Shown: positions 17,655 to 26,080, counted from the stretch's first letter. The stretch: DNA of 64,000 nucleotides from Bhargavaea changchunensis (GCF_042665595.1 NZ_JBHTCT010000038.1:1-64000), one strand, 5' to 3'. Program-made: numbers and translations. The notes: generated from the sequence alone by a model not told the origin.

Positions 17655-17909
17655 TTATTTGTTGAAGCGATTGTTCGCGCGACCAGAGTTCTGCTGCTTT
17701 TTAGCTTCAGACTGCTGGTTTTGGCGACGAACCTGCTGCACGTCCGTTTCAGAACCGAACTCTTCGTTGCGGATCTGTTTGCGAACTTGCTGAATGTCCG
17801 TCTCAGTGCCAAATTCTTCACGCTGAGGCTGCTGCTGGTTGTTGCGCTGGTTGTTGCGTTGGTTGCGCTCATCCTGCTGGTTACGCTGCCTGTCGTTGTT
17901 CTTCGTCAT
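17655..17909 (-). CDS. sspE: gamma-type small acid-soluble spore protein
   Basis: An 84-residue Gln/Asn-rich protein with two repeats, EEFGTETDIQQVRKQ (~31-45) and EEFGSETDVQQVRRQ (~49-63). These carry the cleavage sites for the germination protease GPR. It is made in the forespore as an amino-acid reserve and does not bind DNA. A perfect GGAGGTGAG site precedes the ATG. A sigma-G type promoter lies upstream and a strong terminator downstream. The position between ygaC and mutY is conserved with B. subtilis. Confidence 0.96.
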   Translation of the reverse strand: MTKNNDRQRNQQDERNQRNNQRNNQQQPQREEFGTETDIQQVRKQIRNEEFGSETDVQQVRRQNQQSEAKKQQNSGRANNRFNK

Positions 17910-17932
17910 GGATTTCTCACCTCCGTGCTCAT

Positions 17933-17963
17933 TAAGATGGCTCGCAGGCGGGTGGAATATTCA
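17933..17963 (-). promoter_or_regulatory. sigma-G/F-type promoter of sspE
   Basis: On the minus strand TGAATA (17958-17963) and CATCTTA (17933-17939) are separated by 18 nt, resembling the forespore consensus TGAATA/CATnnTA. It is placed about 25 nt before the sspE start codon. Confidence 0.7.
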
Positions 17964-18055
17964 ACTGGATTTTTTTTTATTTTTCAAGGGTGGAAATCGG
18001 CTGCAGAGCAACTGCTCCCGGTGCGGTACACCTCTCGCCCTGCATATGCTCATAT

Positions 18056-19102
18056 TCAGAGCGCTGCCCGCACCTTTTTCGTGGGATTGGGCAAAGTAAG
18101 GGCATCAAGCTCCTCGGGCAGGAACCAGCCGCTCCGGTCCGCGGGTGTGCCACCATCCGGAACGGATGCAGTGTATGCAGTGACTTCCCAAATCCGGTGG
18201 GTGAACACATGCCGGAAACGGACCGCTTCTTCAATCGGGCCGACAGACAGGCCGTGGCGTTCCGAGATCATTCGGACAGCCTCTGCCGGATCCGCGGTTT
18301 CCGCAGTGGGAAACTGCCACATGCCTGCGAGCAGCCCTTCTTCCGGCCGCTGCTCCATGAGCAAGCGACCTTCCCGGTCCTGTACGGCGATGACTATATA
18401 GGGGTAAGACTGCTGTTTTTTCTTTTTCGATTTGACCGGAAGCTCTTCTTCCCTGCCTTCATGGTAAGCTCCGCAAAAATCCCTCACGGGGCACAGCAGG
18501 CACTTGGGCCGCCTCGGTGTGCAGACGACGGCCCCCAGTTCCATCAGTCCCTGGTTAAACGAGGAGGGATCTTCCGTGTCGATCAGATCCATGACCGCCT
18601 CTTCAAACAGGCGGCGGGTCTTCGGCTTGGCGATATCTTCATCGATCAGCAAGATACGCGAGAGGACCCGCATGACGTTCCCGTCAACTGCCGGTGCCGG
18701 GATGCCGTAGGCGATGCTCATGACCGCGCCTTCCGTGTAGGGTCCGACACCTTTCAGCTTGCCGAACCGTTCCGGGTCAGCCGGCACCTCTCCGTAGGTT
18801 TCGTAGGCCTCCCGGACGGCCGATTGCAGATTTCTAGCCCGCGAATAATAGCCGAGCCCTTCCCACATTTTCATCAGTTCCTCTTCAGGAGCATAAGCAA
18901 GTTCCTTCATATCGGAAAATCGCTCTGTAAACCGGGCATAATAAGGGATGACCGTATCAACCCGGGTCTGCTGCAGCATCACTTCCGAAATCCAGATAAA
19001 ATACGGGTTACTGGTGTGCCGCCACGGCAGGTCCCGCTTTTCTTCACGGTACCAGCCGGTCAGCGCTTCCCGGAATTCTTGTTTCCAATTCAGCGGCTTC
19101 AC
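18056..19102 (-). CDS. mutY: A/G-specific adenine DNA glycosylase MutY
   Basis: A 348-residue base-excision enzyme that removes adenine opposite 8-oxoguanine. It has the helix-hairpin-helix LKGVGPYT with catalytic Asp140 (AVDGNVMRV), Glu40 in the ISEVMLQQT pocket, and a [4Fe-4S] loop with Cys194, 201, 204 and 210. A C-terminal NUDIX-like 8-oxoG recognition domain spans ~225-348. Divergent from yfhP, as in B. subtilis. Confidence 0.96.
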   Translation of the reverse strand: MKPLNWKQEFREALTGWYREEKRDLPWRHTSNPYFIWISEVMLQQTRVDTVIPYYARFTERFSDMKELAYAPEEELMKMWEGLGYYSRARNLQSAVREAYETYGEVPADPERFGKLKGVGPYTEGAVMSIAYGIPAPAVDGNVMRVLSRILLIDEDIAKPKTRRLFEEAVMDLIDTEDPSSFNQGLMELGAVVCTPRRPKCLLCPVRDFCGAYHEGREEELPVKSKKKKQQSYPYIVIAVQDREGRLLMEQRPEEGLLAGMWQFPTAETADPAEAVRMISERHGLSVGPIEEAVRFRHVFTHRIWEVTAYTASVPDGGTPADRSGWFLPEELDALTLPNPTKKVRAAL

Positions 19103-19213
19103 GTCTTGCCTCCTGTTCGTGTTATGCTACGATTACTCCAAAACATTCAAGGGTATATTATTGTGTAGATTCCGGACGCACAAAGCGCCCGGCAAGAAAG
19201 GGGGATGGCGCAG

Positions 19214-20200
19214 ATGGATACGGGAACCCATATAGTGATGGGGCTTGCGCTGTGCGGACTCGCACAGGCCGACCCTCTTGTGGCAGAGCATGTGCCGACG
19301 GCGACCGCTGTCTATGCCGGCCTCATGCTCGGCTCCCAGGCACCGGATGTGGACACCGTCCTGAAGCTCAGGAACAACGCTGTCTATATCCGCAACCACA
19401 GGGGATTCACCCATTCGATCCCGATGGTGCTCGCCTGGCCGCTCATCATCTCGCTCCCCCTCGCGCTGATCCTGCCTGAAGCGGATCTTCTCCATCTTTG
19501 GCTCTGGACACAGCTTGCTGTCTTTCTCCATGTGTTTGTGGATATATTCAATTCATACGGCACGCAGGCGCTCCGGCCGTTTTCAGAACAGTGGGTGGCA
19601 CTCGGTGTCATCAACACCTTCGACCCGATCATCTTTTTTGCACATCTGGTGGCGCTCGCCGCCTGGTTTTTCGGTGCCGAACCGGTTCTGACGATGCTGA
19701 TCCTGTACGCATTGCTGGCGCTTTATTATTTTGTCAGGTTTTCCGTACAGGCGGCCGTCCGCCACGCCGTCCGGAAGACGATTCCGGATGCGGGCGATAT
19801 CATCATTGCTCCGACGATGCGGTTTTACCAGTGGCGCATAGCGGCATGCTCCGATACCCACCATTATGTGGGCCGGGCATACGGCCGCTCCATCACCATT
19901 CTCGACAAGTTTCCGCGTCGGCCGATTCCGGACAACGAACTTGTCCGGACCGCTTTCACAGACCCGAATTTCCGGGCATTCATCGCATTCTCCCCAATCT
20001 ACCGCTGGGAGATCACCGACCTTGGAACGGTCTGCGAAGTGCGGCTGATCGACCTTCGCTACCGCAGCAAGGAATATTATCCGTTTGTCGCCGTCGCTCA
20101 TATCGATGAGGAGATGGAGATCCGGAATTCATTCACCGGCTGGATCTTCAGCGAGGATAAATTAAGGAAAAAGCTGAGCTTCGCACACGAAGAGGGCTGA
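19214..20200 (+). CDS. yfhP: YfhP-like membrane metal-dependent hydrolase
   Basis: A 328-residue membrane protein of the YfhP/YdjM (LexA-binding, inner-membrane-associated hydrolase-like) family. The N-terminal MDTGTHIVMG and the RNHRGFTHSIPM motif supply conserved His and Asp residues likely to bind metal. Four or more membrane helices lie between ~75 and 190. The start at 19214 is chosen because AAGGGGG is 9 nt upstream, whereas ATG 19205 directly abuts it. The function of the family is not established. Confidence 0.88.
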   Translation: MDTGTHIVMGLALCGLAQADPLVAEHVPTATAVYAGLMLGSQAPDVDTVLKLRNNAVYIRNHRGFTHSIPMVLAWPLIISLPLALILPEADLLHLWLWTQLAVFLHVFVDIFNSYGTQALRPFSEQWVALGVINTFDPIIFFAHLVALAAWFFGAEPVLTMLILYALLALYYFVRFSVQAAVRHAVRKTIPDAGDIIIAPTMRFYQWRIAACSDTHHYVGRAYGRSITILDKFPRRPIPDNELVRTAFTDPNFRAFIAFSPIYRWEITDLGTVCEVRLIDLRYRSKEYYPFVAVAHIDEEMEIRNSFTGWIFSEDKLRKKLSFAHEEG

Positions 20201-20201
20201 A

Positions 20202-20361
20202 AACAAAAGCGCAAGCGCCCGTTCAGCAACGTACAAACTGGAGCCCTTCGCAATGAGATAAAGGAAACACGGCGAGGAACGAGCCGATGTTGACTTATCG
20301 CAGTCTGGAAGTGGCCAACACGTGAATAATATGATCCACAGAGTAAAGTTTTAGAATTCCC
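20202..20361 (+). repeat. Dispersed structured element, copy A (3' arm deleted)
   Basis: About 160 nt starting 1 nt after the yfhP stop and highly similar to copy B at 51864-52064 (shared GCGCAAGCGCCCG and the segment from GAGATAAAGGAAACACG to GATGTTGACTTATCGCA). Relative to copy B about 40 nt are missing after TTATCGCA, removing the strand that would close the long hairpin. The inner GATAA/TTATC and CGGC/GCCG stem is intact. Confidence 0.85.
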
Positions 20362-20374
20362 TATGCTACAAGGG

Positions 20375-20408
20375 AAACCGCCGGACCGGGTTGGCCTGGC
20401 GGTTTTTT
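20375..20408. terminator. Bidirectional terminator between yfhP and yfhJ
   Basis: Stem AAACCGCC/GGCGGTTT (20375-20382 with 20398-20405) with a T run on the plus strand. It can also serve yfhJ on the minus strand. Confidence 0.85.
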
Positions 20409-20419
20409 CGTGTGCGGAT

Positions 20420-20689
20420 TCAGTGAAGCATCCCATCTTTCCCGAGCAGTTCCCTGATCCTCGGGTTCGAAGCGACAAACTCATCAAGCCGGTTCCCATA
20501 GGCGTCAATCCAGCGCATAATCATCTGGGAAACTTGTTCTTCGTCCATCATCCCGTACCCGGCTTTGGCATAGGAGGATTCAATGTCAGACGCCATGAGT
20601 TCGATCCAGGTTCTCGCCTTGTGGGCGGACAGCTGAGCGTTGCCATCCATCAGGCGGACTGCCAGACGTTCGATCAGATCCGGTGACAT
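20420..20689 (-). CDS. yfhJ: YfhJ-like (WVELL) protein
   Basis: An 89-residue helical protein containing ARTWIELMASDIESSYAKAG, the equivalent of the conserved ARTWVELLWEDFE motif of B. subtilis YfhJ. ATG 20689 is preferred over GTG 20698, which is too close to AAGGGG. Last gene of recX-yfhH-yfhJ on the minus strand, 5 nt after yfhH. Function unknown. Confidence 0.85.
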   Translation of the reverse strand: MSPDLIERLAVRLMDGNAQLSAHKARTWIELMASDIESSYAKAGYGMMDEEQVSQMIMRWIDAYGNRLDEFVASNPRIRELLGKDGMLH

Positions 20690-20694
20690 CCGGT

Positions 20695-21024
20695 TCACTT
20701 CCCCTTCTTGAGATTCTGGAGCATCGAGATCGGCAAAGCTTCCGTATGCAGTTCGCCGCCGAGCCGGTGACCCCAGGCAAACCGTCCCTTCAGATAGTCC
20801 ACTTGGAAGAAGTTTCCTTCATCACCGAGGATCCGGTACACTTCCCCCGGAATGATCTCTTTCGGGTCCATCATATAAGCCTGCGCCATCAGCGCCTTCC
20901 GTTCGTATACCGCAAATTCATTGATGATGCCGAGCTGCTCGGCCTTGCGGGCCTTTTCCTTCAGGCGCGCGATTTCCTGCCTGAGTTCGTGCTCGGTCAT
21001 TTCGCTGTAATTTTTCTCACTCAT
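20695..21024 (-). CDS. yfhH: DUF1811 protein YfhH
   Basis: A 109-residue protein of the YfhH family. A charged N-terminal helix (EHELRQEIARLKEKARKAEQLG) precedes a small beta domain (GEVYRILGDEGNFFQVDYLKGRFAWGHR). The start overlaps the 3' end of recX by 8 nt, indicating translational coupling. Function unknown; the association with recX is conserved in Bacillales. Confidence 0.88.
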   Translation of the reverse strand: MSEKNYSEMTEHELRQEIARLKEKARKAEQLGIINEFAVYERKALMAQAYMMDPKEIIPGEVYRILGDEGNFFQVDYLKGRFAWGHRLGGELHTEALPISMLQNLKKGK

Positions 21025-21835
21025 TTTCCAATTCTTCCTCCTTCGCCTCGATGAACCGGCTGATCCGATCCGGCGGGATGCCCTTCTGGTACATCGCCTG
21101 CTGCACACGGCGCCGGAGTTCTTTGCCGCTGTGCTTTCTGCTGTAGGTGCGCCAGGCTTTTTCGCCTGTTTTTTCCGTGAGCTCGTCCCATTCGTCTTCT
21201 TCAGGCTCGAGATCGGTTTCAATCCTCTCGATGGCCGTGCTGATGATGTCATAGGAATAACCTTTTCGCATGAGTGAGTCCTGGATTTTCTGACGGATCT
21301 GCTGTGGCGTCTTTCCTGAAGAGCGTGCGGCGATCTTCCCCGCCAGTTCTTCCGCCAGCTTCAGCTGCTCCTCCTCGGGAAACGCGTCAAGGGCTTCTTC
21401 CTGGAGCTCCTTGCTGATTCCCTTCCGGACCAGTTCCTGCCTGATTGCTCCAGGGCCTTTTTTGGCGGTCCGCTTGCGTGTCTCGAGAAGCGCCTTTGAA
21501 AACGAGTCGTCGTCGAGGAACTTCTGCTCCTTCAGCTTATTGATGGCCTCCAGCGCCACCGCCTCGCCGAATCCCGATGCCATCAGTTTCTCCTTCACTT
21601 CATGCTCGCTGCGCATCCGGAATCCGAGAAAATGAAGCGCCTTATTGTAAGCTTTGCGGATCTCGTCGCCAAAGATGATCTCATCGATCTCCCAATCGTC
21701 GAGCACTTTGCCCTTGGTCAGGCCGAACTGGATCAGCACCTGCTCATCGGCGCTGAATGAATACTTTCCGTCCAGGAAAATATTATATCGTTCCGCATTG
21801 TTTTTCTGCGTTGAAATCTTGGTGATTTCGGGCAT
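21017..21835 (-). CDS. recX: regulatory protein RecX
   Basis: A 272-residue RecX protein, a modulator of RecA filaments. It shows successive three-helix RecX repeats (LGFRMRSEHEVKEKL, KGPGAIRQELVRKGI, KTPQQIRQKIQDSLMRKGY, SGKELRRRVQQAMYQKGI). The length is typical of the long Bacillus form. Start 21835 (MPEITKIS) has GGGGG upstream; a TTG at 21850 is less likely. First gene of recX-yfhH-yfhJ. Confidence 0.93.
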   Translation of the reverse strand: MPEITKISTQKNNAERYNIFLDGKYSFSADEQVLIQFGLTKGKVLDDWEIDEIIFGDEIRKAYNKALHFLGFRMRSEHEVKEKLMASGFGEAVALEAINKLKEQKFLDDDSFSKALLETRKRTAKKGPGAIRQELVRKGISKELQEEALDAFPEEEQLKLAEELAGKIAARSSGKTPQQIRQKIQDSLMRKGYSYDIISTAIERIETDLEPEEDEWDELTEKTGEKAWRTYSRKHSGKELRRRVQQAMYQKGIPPDRISRFIEAKEEELENE

Positions 21836-21946
21836 TATCCGTACCCCCAATCTTCCTTTCCATTATACCTGTTCGGGGAGATTCCTTCATCCATGCGGCA
21901 TGGATGGTAAAACGGGTATACTGGTTGAAAATGGAGGGATGCCGAC

Positions 21947-22846
21947 ATGAGAGTGGCCATAGCGGGAGGGACCGGATTCCTCGGTTCCGTCCTGGTGAGA
22001 CTGCTGAAAGAAAACGGACATGAGGCCATCATCCTGACGAGAAGGTCGGAAGCCTCAGATAATCCCCGGATGGTCGGGTACCTTTCTGAAGGTGCCAGGC
22101 CCGAGCGGGAACTCAAAGATATCGATGCATTTGTCAACCTGGCCGGCACCTCGATCAATGCCGGAAGATGGACGGAACAAAGGAAGCAGGACATCCTTAC
22201 AAGCCGGATTACGGCGACAGATGAGATTGTCAGGATCATCCGGTCCATGAAAAAGAAGCCGGATGTGCTCGTAAATGCAAGTGCCATCGGTCTTTATCCG
22301 ACGTCAGAAACCGCCATCTACAATGAAGAAGGCGACTCAGGCAACGATTTTCTTGCAGATGTCGTGAAAACTTGGGAGCACCGGGCCGCGGAAGCCGGCA
22401 AAGAAGGTGTCCGGACCGTGTTTATGCGGTTCGGCGTGATCCTGGGCAAAAACGACGGAGCCCTGCCGCTGATCACGCTGCCTTACCGCCTTTACGCCGG
22501 CGGAACGGTCGGCACCGGCCGGCAGTGGGTCAGCTGGATACATGTGCTGGATGCGGCGCGAGCCATCCTGTTCGCATTAGAAAACGACTCGGTCAGAGGG
22601 CCTGTCAACACTGTGGCACCGAACCCGCTCCGCATGAAAGAGTTTGGCCGGACGGTCGGCCGTGTACTCGGCAGGCCGCACTTCCTGCCGGTTCCCTCCT
22701 TCGCACTGAAAGTGGCACTCGGGGAAAAAAGCAAGCTTGTCCTGGAGGGCCAGCGCGTTGCACCGTCAAAGCTCGGCAGCCTTGGTTTCCGCTTTCTGTA
22801 TCCCGATGCAGAAGAGGCGCTCCGCGAAATTTTAAAAAACGAATAA
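21947..22846 (+). CDS. yfhF: TIGR01777 family epimerase (YfhF-like)
   Basis: A 299-residue extended short-chain dehydrogenase/reductase-like protein. The N-terminal nucleotide-binding motif AIAGGTGFLGSVLVRLL and the C-terminal DUF1731-like region (SFALKVALGEKSKLVLEGQRVAPSKL) define the family. The substrate is unknown. GGAGGG precedes the ATG. Divergent from recX, as in B. subtilis. Its terminator overlaps the leader of pdaA. Confidence 0.9.
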   Translation: MRVAIAGGTGFLGSVLVRLLKENGHEAIILTRRSEASDNPRMVGYLSEGARPERELKDIDAFVNLAGTSINAGRWTEQRKQDILTSRITATDEIVRIIRSMKKKPDVLVNASAIGLYPTSETAIYNEEGDSGNDFLADVVKTWEHRAAEAGKEGVRTVFMRFGVILGKNDGALPLITLPYRLYAGGTVGTGRQWVSWIHVLDAARAILFALENDSVRGPVNTVAPNPLRMKEFGRTVGRVLGRPHFLPVPSFALKVALGEKSKLVLEGQRVAPSKLGSLGFRFLYPDAEEALREILKNE

Positions 22847-22860
22847 TCCCAAGCCTCTTG

Positions 22861-22895
22861 CGCAACCTAACGAAAAACGAAAGGTTGCGTTTTAT
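22861..22895 (+). terminator. yfhF terminator overlapping the pdaA ribosome-binding site
   Basis: Stem CGCAACCT/AGGTTGCG (22861-22868 with 22882-22889) with an A-rich loop, followed by TTTTATT. The 3' arm includes AAAGG, the only Shine-Dalgarno-like sequence before the pdaA ATG at 22897. Confidence 0.75.
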
Positions 22896-22896
22896 T

Positions 22897-23691
22897 ATGC
22901 TCAGAAACCATATCGCCGGTTTTATGCTGGCTTCGGTCCTGATTGCCGCGGGGCTGGTGATGAGCCCGTTCACTGCGGAGGCGGGCGAATTCCACTGGGG
23001 CTTCAAAAAGGCTACTGACGGAATCCCGCCGGATGCAGGCGCGGAGATGAACACCCTCCTTGAGAATAACGGCGCGCTCTACAAAGGCTCGCCGGACAAG
23101 AAAATCGTCTACCTTACGTTCGACAACGGCTACGAGGCCGGGTATACCGAATCGATCCTGGATACGCTTAAAAAAGAAGACATATCCGCGACCTTCTTCC
23201 TGACGGGACATTACCTGAACAGCGCGGATGGCCTCGTCAAACGAATGGTCAAGGACGGACACACGATCGGCAACCACTCGTACGGGCATCCGAATATGGC
23301 AAAAATGTCTCCTGCGGAAATGGAGGCCGAATGGAAAAAGTTCGATGACCGCCTCCGCGAAGTCGCCGGCGTCGAGCGGACGCATTACGCCCGGCCGCCG
23401 GAAGGGATCTTCAACGAGCAGGTGCTCAAGACCGGCAACAAGCTCGGCTATCGCCATATCTTCTGGTCGGTGGCGTACATCGACTGGCACCGGGACAGGA
23501 AACAGGGCGGCCAGTATGCTTATAATGAACTGATGAAGCAGCTTCATCCGGGCGCGGTCATCCTCATGCATACCGTCTCCCCGGACAACTCCGACGGACT
23601 GCCTGACTTTATCCGGGATGCCAAAAAACAGGGCTACACATTCGGGACGCTGGATGAGCTGGTAGAAGAGGCATTCATGCCGGATATGTAA
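22897..23691 (+). CDS. pdaA: delta-lactam-biosynthetic polysaccharide deacetylase PdaA
   Basis: A 264-residue exported NodB-fold deacetylase. Signal peptide ~1-29 (ending FTAEA), then the catalytic elements TFDNGYE (Asp76) and HSYGHPN (His127, His131), RPPEG and LMHTVS. In B. subtilis PdaA removes the N-acetyl group from muramic acid, a step of muramic delta-lactam formation in spore cortex. The start codon sits directly after the T run of the yfhF terminator hairpin, and its ribosome-binding site is within that hairpin. Consistent with a spore former. Confidence 0.92.
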   Translation: MLRNHIAGFMLASVLIAAGLVMSPFTAEAGEFHWGFKKATDGIPPDAGAEMNTLLENNGALYKGSPDKKIVYLTFDNGYEAGYTESILDTLKKEDISATFFLTGHYLNSADGLVKRMVKDGHTIGNHSYGHPNMAKMSPAEMEAEWKKFDDRLREVAGVERTHYARPPEGIFNEQVLKTGNKLGYRHIFWSVAYIDWHRDRKQGGQYAYNELMKQLHPGAVILMHTVSPDNSDGLPDFIRDAKKQGYTFGTLDELVEEAFMPDM

Positions 23692-23701
23692 TATAACGAA
23701 C

Positions 23702-23733
23702 AAACGGCAAGGACCCACTCGTCCTTGCCGTTT
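23702..23733. terminator. Bidirectional terminator, pdaA / MFS gene
   Basis: Perfect 13-bp stem AAACGGCAAGGAC/GTCCTTGCCGTTT with a 6-nt loop between two convergent genes. Confidence 0.88.
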
Positions 23734-23762
23734 CCCATATATGTATTTCGGCTGGCCCCTCT

Positions 23763-24926
23763 TCACACTTCCTTCGGCTTCGTCTTCCCGAACAGAAAGA
23801 CGGCGAAAAGCGCAGCGACAAAAAGGGAGATGAAGGTCAGATAACTTGTTCCCGATTCGACGATGACACCGCCCAGAATCGGTCCTGAAAGGCTCCCGAT
23901 ACTAAAGAAAATTCCGCACAGGAGATTGCCCATCGGCAAAAACGGTTTGGGGGTCAGGTCAGTCATATATGCGATGCCGAGCGTGAACGTGGAACCGACC
24001 AGCATTCCCGCTATCATGACTGCAGCCAGCACGCCCCATTCGCTGCTTCCGGCAAGGCCGCCGGCAAAGAAGGAGAAAATCCCGCCGATCAGCGCAAGCA
24101 GCAACACATTGCGCCGGCCGATCCGGTCACTCAGCATGCCTAGCGGTATCTGGGACAGGATTGCCCCGACCGAGAAGGATGCAAGGATCACCGAAACCAT
24201 TCCGACATCGATTCCCGTCCTTAGGGCATACACCGGGTAGATGGCATTCAGCGAAGACTCCAGAAACCCGTATCCGAATGGCGGAATAAACGCGACCCAC
24301 GCATATTTCATCGTCGTAAGCACCCTTGTGTGAAACTTCATTGCCGCTTCCTTTTCCTGAACGGCTTCCGGCCGGCCGTTGTCCAGGAAAAAGACGAGCG
24401 ACCAGGCAGTCATGCAAAGCACTCCCGACACGATGAACGGCAGCCCTTCAAAAATACCGATCAGCGGGACGAAAAGCGGGCCGACGGCGAAACCGGCACT
24501 GAACATGAGACCGTAGACGGCGATGTTGCGACCGAGCCTCGCCTGAGGAGAAGTGCTCGTAATCCACGTCTGGGTGGCGAAATGAAGCGCATTGTCCCCC
24601 ATTCCGATCAGCAGACGGAGGATGAACCAGAAGGTCACACTCTTATAGAGGGGAAACAGGAAAAGTGCCAGGAACACGGTCAGGCCGCCCACTACAATGA
24701 CCGGCTTGTAGCCGAACCGCCTGAGCGGCGCCTCCATGAACGGGGAGATCAGCAATGTCCCGATATAAAGACCTGTCGCATTCAGCCCGTTCAGCGTGGA
24801 TGAAACCCCGTCCTGTTCAAAAATGACCGAAATCAGAGGCAGGAGCATGCCTTGAGAGAATCCTGATATGGATACGATGATGACGAGAATCCAGAATCTC
24901 GTCCTTTCCGAAAGCCGTGCAGCCAA
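23763..24926 (-). CDS. MFS transporter
   Basis: A ~387-residue major facilitator superfamily protein with 12 predicted helices. The loop 2-3 motif is loose (SPFMEAPLRRFGYKP) and the second-half repeat is clear (GMLSDRIGRRNVLL). A TTG start at 24926 is proposed because GGGAGG lies 9 nt upstream; an ATG at 24956 has no such site but cannot be excluded. The family suggests drug or metabolite efflux; the substrate is unknown. Confidence 0.82.
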   Translation of the reverse strand: MAARLSERTRFWILVIIVSISGFSQGMLLPLISVIFEQDGVSSTLNGLNATGLYIGTLLISPFMEAPLRRFGYKPVIVVGGLTVFLALFLFPLYKSVTFWFILRLLIGMGDNALHFATQTWITSTSPQARLGRNIAVYGLMFSAGFAVGPLFVPLIGIFEGLPFIVSGVLCMTAWSLVFFLDNGRPEAVQEKEAAMKFHTRVLTTMKYAWVAFIPPFGYGFLESSLNAIYPVYALRTGIDVGMVSVILASFSVGAILSQIPLGMLSDRIGRRNVLLLALIGGIFSFFAGGLAGSSEWGVLAAVMIAGMLVGSTFTLGIAYMTDLTPKPFLPMGNLLCGIFFSIGSLSGPILGGVIVESGTSYLTFISLFVAALFAVFLFGKTKPKEV

Positions 24927-25010
24927 ATGTTGAAGCCTCCCGCGCCGGCATTCCATTCGAATCCGGCAGTCAAATCCTGTACAATTCTATCATACCAAGG
25001 AGGGATTCAG

Positions 25011-25397
25011 ATGAAGTTTTCCATGACTGAACACGGCTTTGAAACCACTACTCAATACGGCACACTCCATATTTCTCCCAAGGATGAACACGGCTTCCGC
25101 CCCTACCAGCTCCTCGTCTCATCAGTAGCTGTCTGCAGCGGTGGCGTGATGAGGAAAGTGCTCCAAAAAATGCGCATGCCGGCGGATGACATCCAGATTG
25201 AAGTGAAGGAAGTCCACAGGAATCCAGATGTCGCTGACCGCGTCGAACGCATCCATCTTCACTTCACGGTCATGGGAACCGAAATCGACGAATCCAAGAT
25301 GCCCCGCATCATGGAACTCACATCGAAAAACTGCTCGATGGTCCAGTCCGTCAAAGACGCCATCGACATCCGGGAAACCTATGAAGTCGTCCGCTGA
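25011..25397 (+). CDS. OsmC family protein
   Basis: A 128-residue OsmC/Ohr-fold protein. It has the core motif FRPYQLLVSSVAVCSGGVM (Cys about 43) and a second cysteine in TSKNCSMVQSVKDA, the spacing of the two-Cys peroxidase pair of the family. AAGGAGGG precedes the ATG. Likely to reduce organic hydroperoxides, or simply an OsmC-like protein of unknown substrate; it is not a clear Ohr. Confidence 0.85.
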   Translation: MKFSMTEHGFETTTQYGTLHISPKDEHGFRPYQLLVSSVAVCSGGVMRKVLQKMRMPADDIQIEVKEVHRNPDVADRVERIHLHFTVMGTEIDESKMPRIMELTSKNCSMVQSVKDAIDIRETYEVVR

Positions 25398-25417
25398 CTT
25401 ATACAATAAGCGCATTA

Positions 25418-25457
25418 AAAAGCCCAGTCCCTCCGGCGTTCCGGACGGCTGGGCTTC
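25418..25457 (-). terminator. Terminator (stronger on minus strand)
   Basis: Stem AAGCCCAG/CTGGGCTT (25420-25427 with 25449-25456) with a further inner stem. The T run (TTTTAA) is on the minus strand, directly after the stop of the small minus-strand frame at 25463. Confidence 0.75.
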
Positions 25458-25462
25458 AGCTT

Positions 25463-25612
25463 CTATTGCACCTTTTTAAATTGTCCATTTTTATCGTATT
25501 CAAGGGGCGCATTCGCCCGTGAAATGTCCGAATCCCCTCCTTCGCTTTCGTTCAGGATTTCAATTCTGACTTTTTCACCTTGGCCTCCCCTCTGTGTTGA
25601 AGTTAAGTTCAT
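25463..25612 (-). CDS. candidate small protein, 49 aa
   Basis: A 49-codon frame beginning MNLTSTQRGGQGEK, continuing VRIEILNESEGG and ending YDKNGQFKKVQ. It ends two bases before a strong minus-strand hairpin terminator, the main argument that it is expressed. The composition is protein-like. Against it: no Shine-Dalgarno sequence before the ATG at 25612. I do not recognise the family. Function unknown. Confidence 0.42.
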   Translation of the reverse strand: MNLTSTQRGGQGEKVRIEILNESEGGDSDISRANAPLEYDKNGQFKKVQ

Positions 25613-25784
25613 GTTAACACGTTATTAAACTTTTGTAAATATTCAATTATCATTTTTTCTGATTTTTTTTTGTGGCATCCTTGCAGGGCCAGCCGGGTAA
25701 AGCAGAGTAAATGCCCTTTTCTGCCGGGCGTTGATTCCCGGACGGTTTCCCTTTAAAATCAACCATAGGAATTGAGGTGTACTG

Positions 25785-25964
25785 ATGGAACCGACTGAAC
25801 ACAAGCAGCAGGTGGACCTGCTGAAAGAACGGCTCAACGATTTCCTCGAGACGCTTGATCATCTGGAGCCGGAAACTGCCGATCTCGAGGAGATCGACCG
25901 GCTGATCTCCATGATCGATGAAATCGATGCCAAGGTCGCACAGCTCAGGAACAGCGAAAATTGA
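25785..25964 (+). CDS. SE1561 family small protein
   Basis: A 59-residue, mostly helical acidic protein (DLLKERLNDFLETLDHLEP ... DLEEIDRLISMIDEIDAKV). It resembles the small conserved Bacillales family annotated as SE1561. GAGGTG lies 5 nt before the ATG. Followed by its own terminator. Function unknown. Confidence 0.78.
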   Translation: MEPTEHKQQVDLLKERLNDFLETLDHLEPETADLEEIDRLISMIDEIDAKVAQLRNSEN

Positions 25965-26045
25965 ACCGGGCAAATATCGTGCCAGTTTCATAAACTGATG
26001 GTAAAATATAGTCATCAATAGAAGCACTGGCACCAAAATAGTACG

Positions 26046-26080
26046 AAAGCTGGTTTCCCGTCACGGGGAACCGGCTTTTG
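26046..26080 (+). terminator. Terminator of the SE1561-like gene
   Basis: Stem AAAGCTGGTTTCCC/GGGGAACCGGCTTT with small mismatches, followed by TTGT. Confidence 0.7.

Noticed and set aside
17990..19168. A 392-codon open frame antisense to mutY
   Set aside because: MutY is certain on the other strand with all catalytic residues. The antisense product resembles no protein and has no ribosome-binding site.
22372..22896. Long N-terminal extension of pdaA overlapping yfhF
   Set aside because: It is an out-of-frame shadow of yfhF. The signal peptide begins at 22897.
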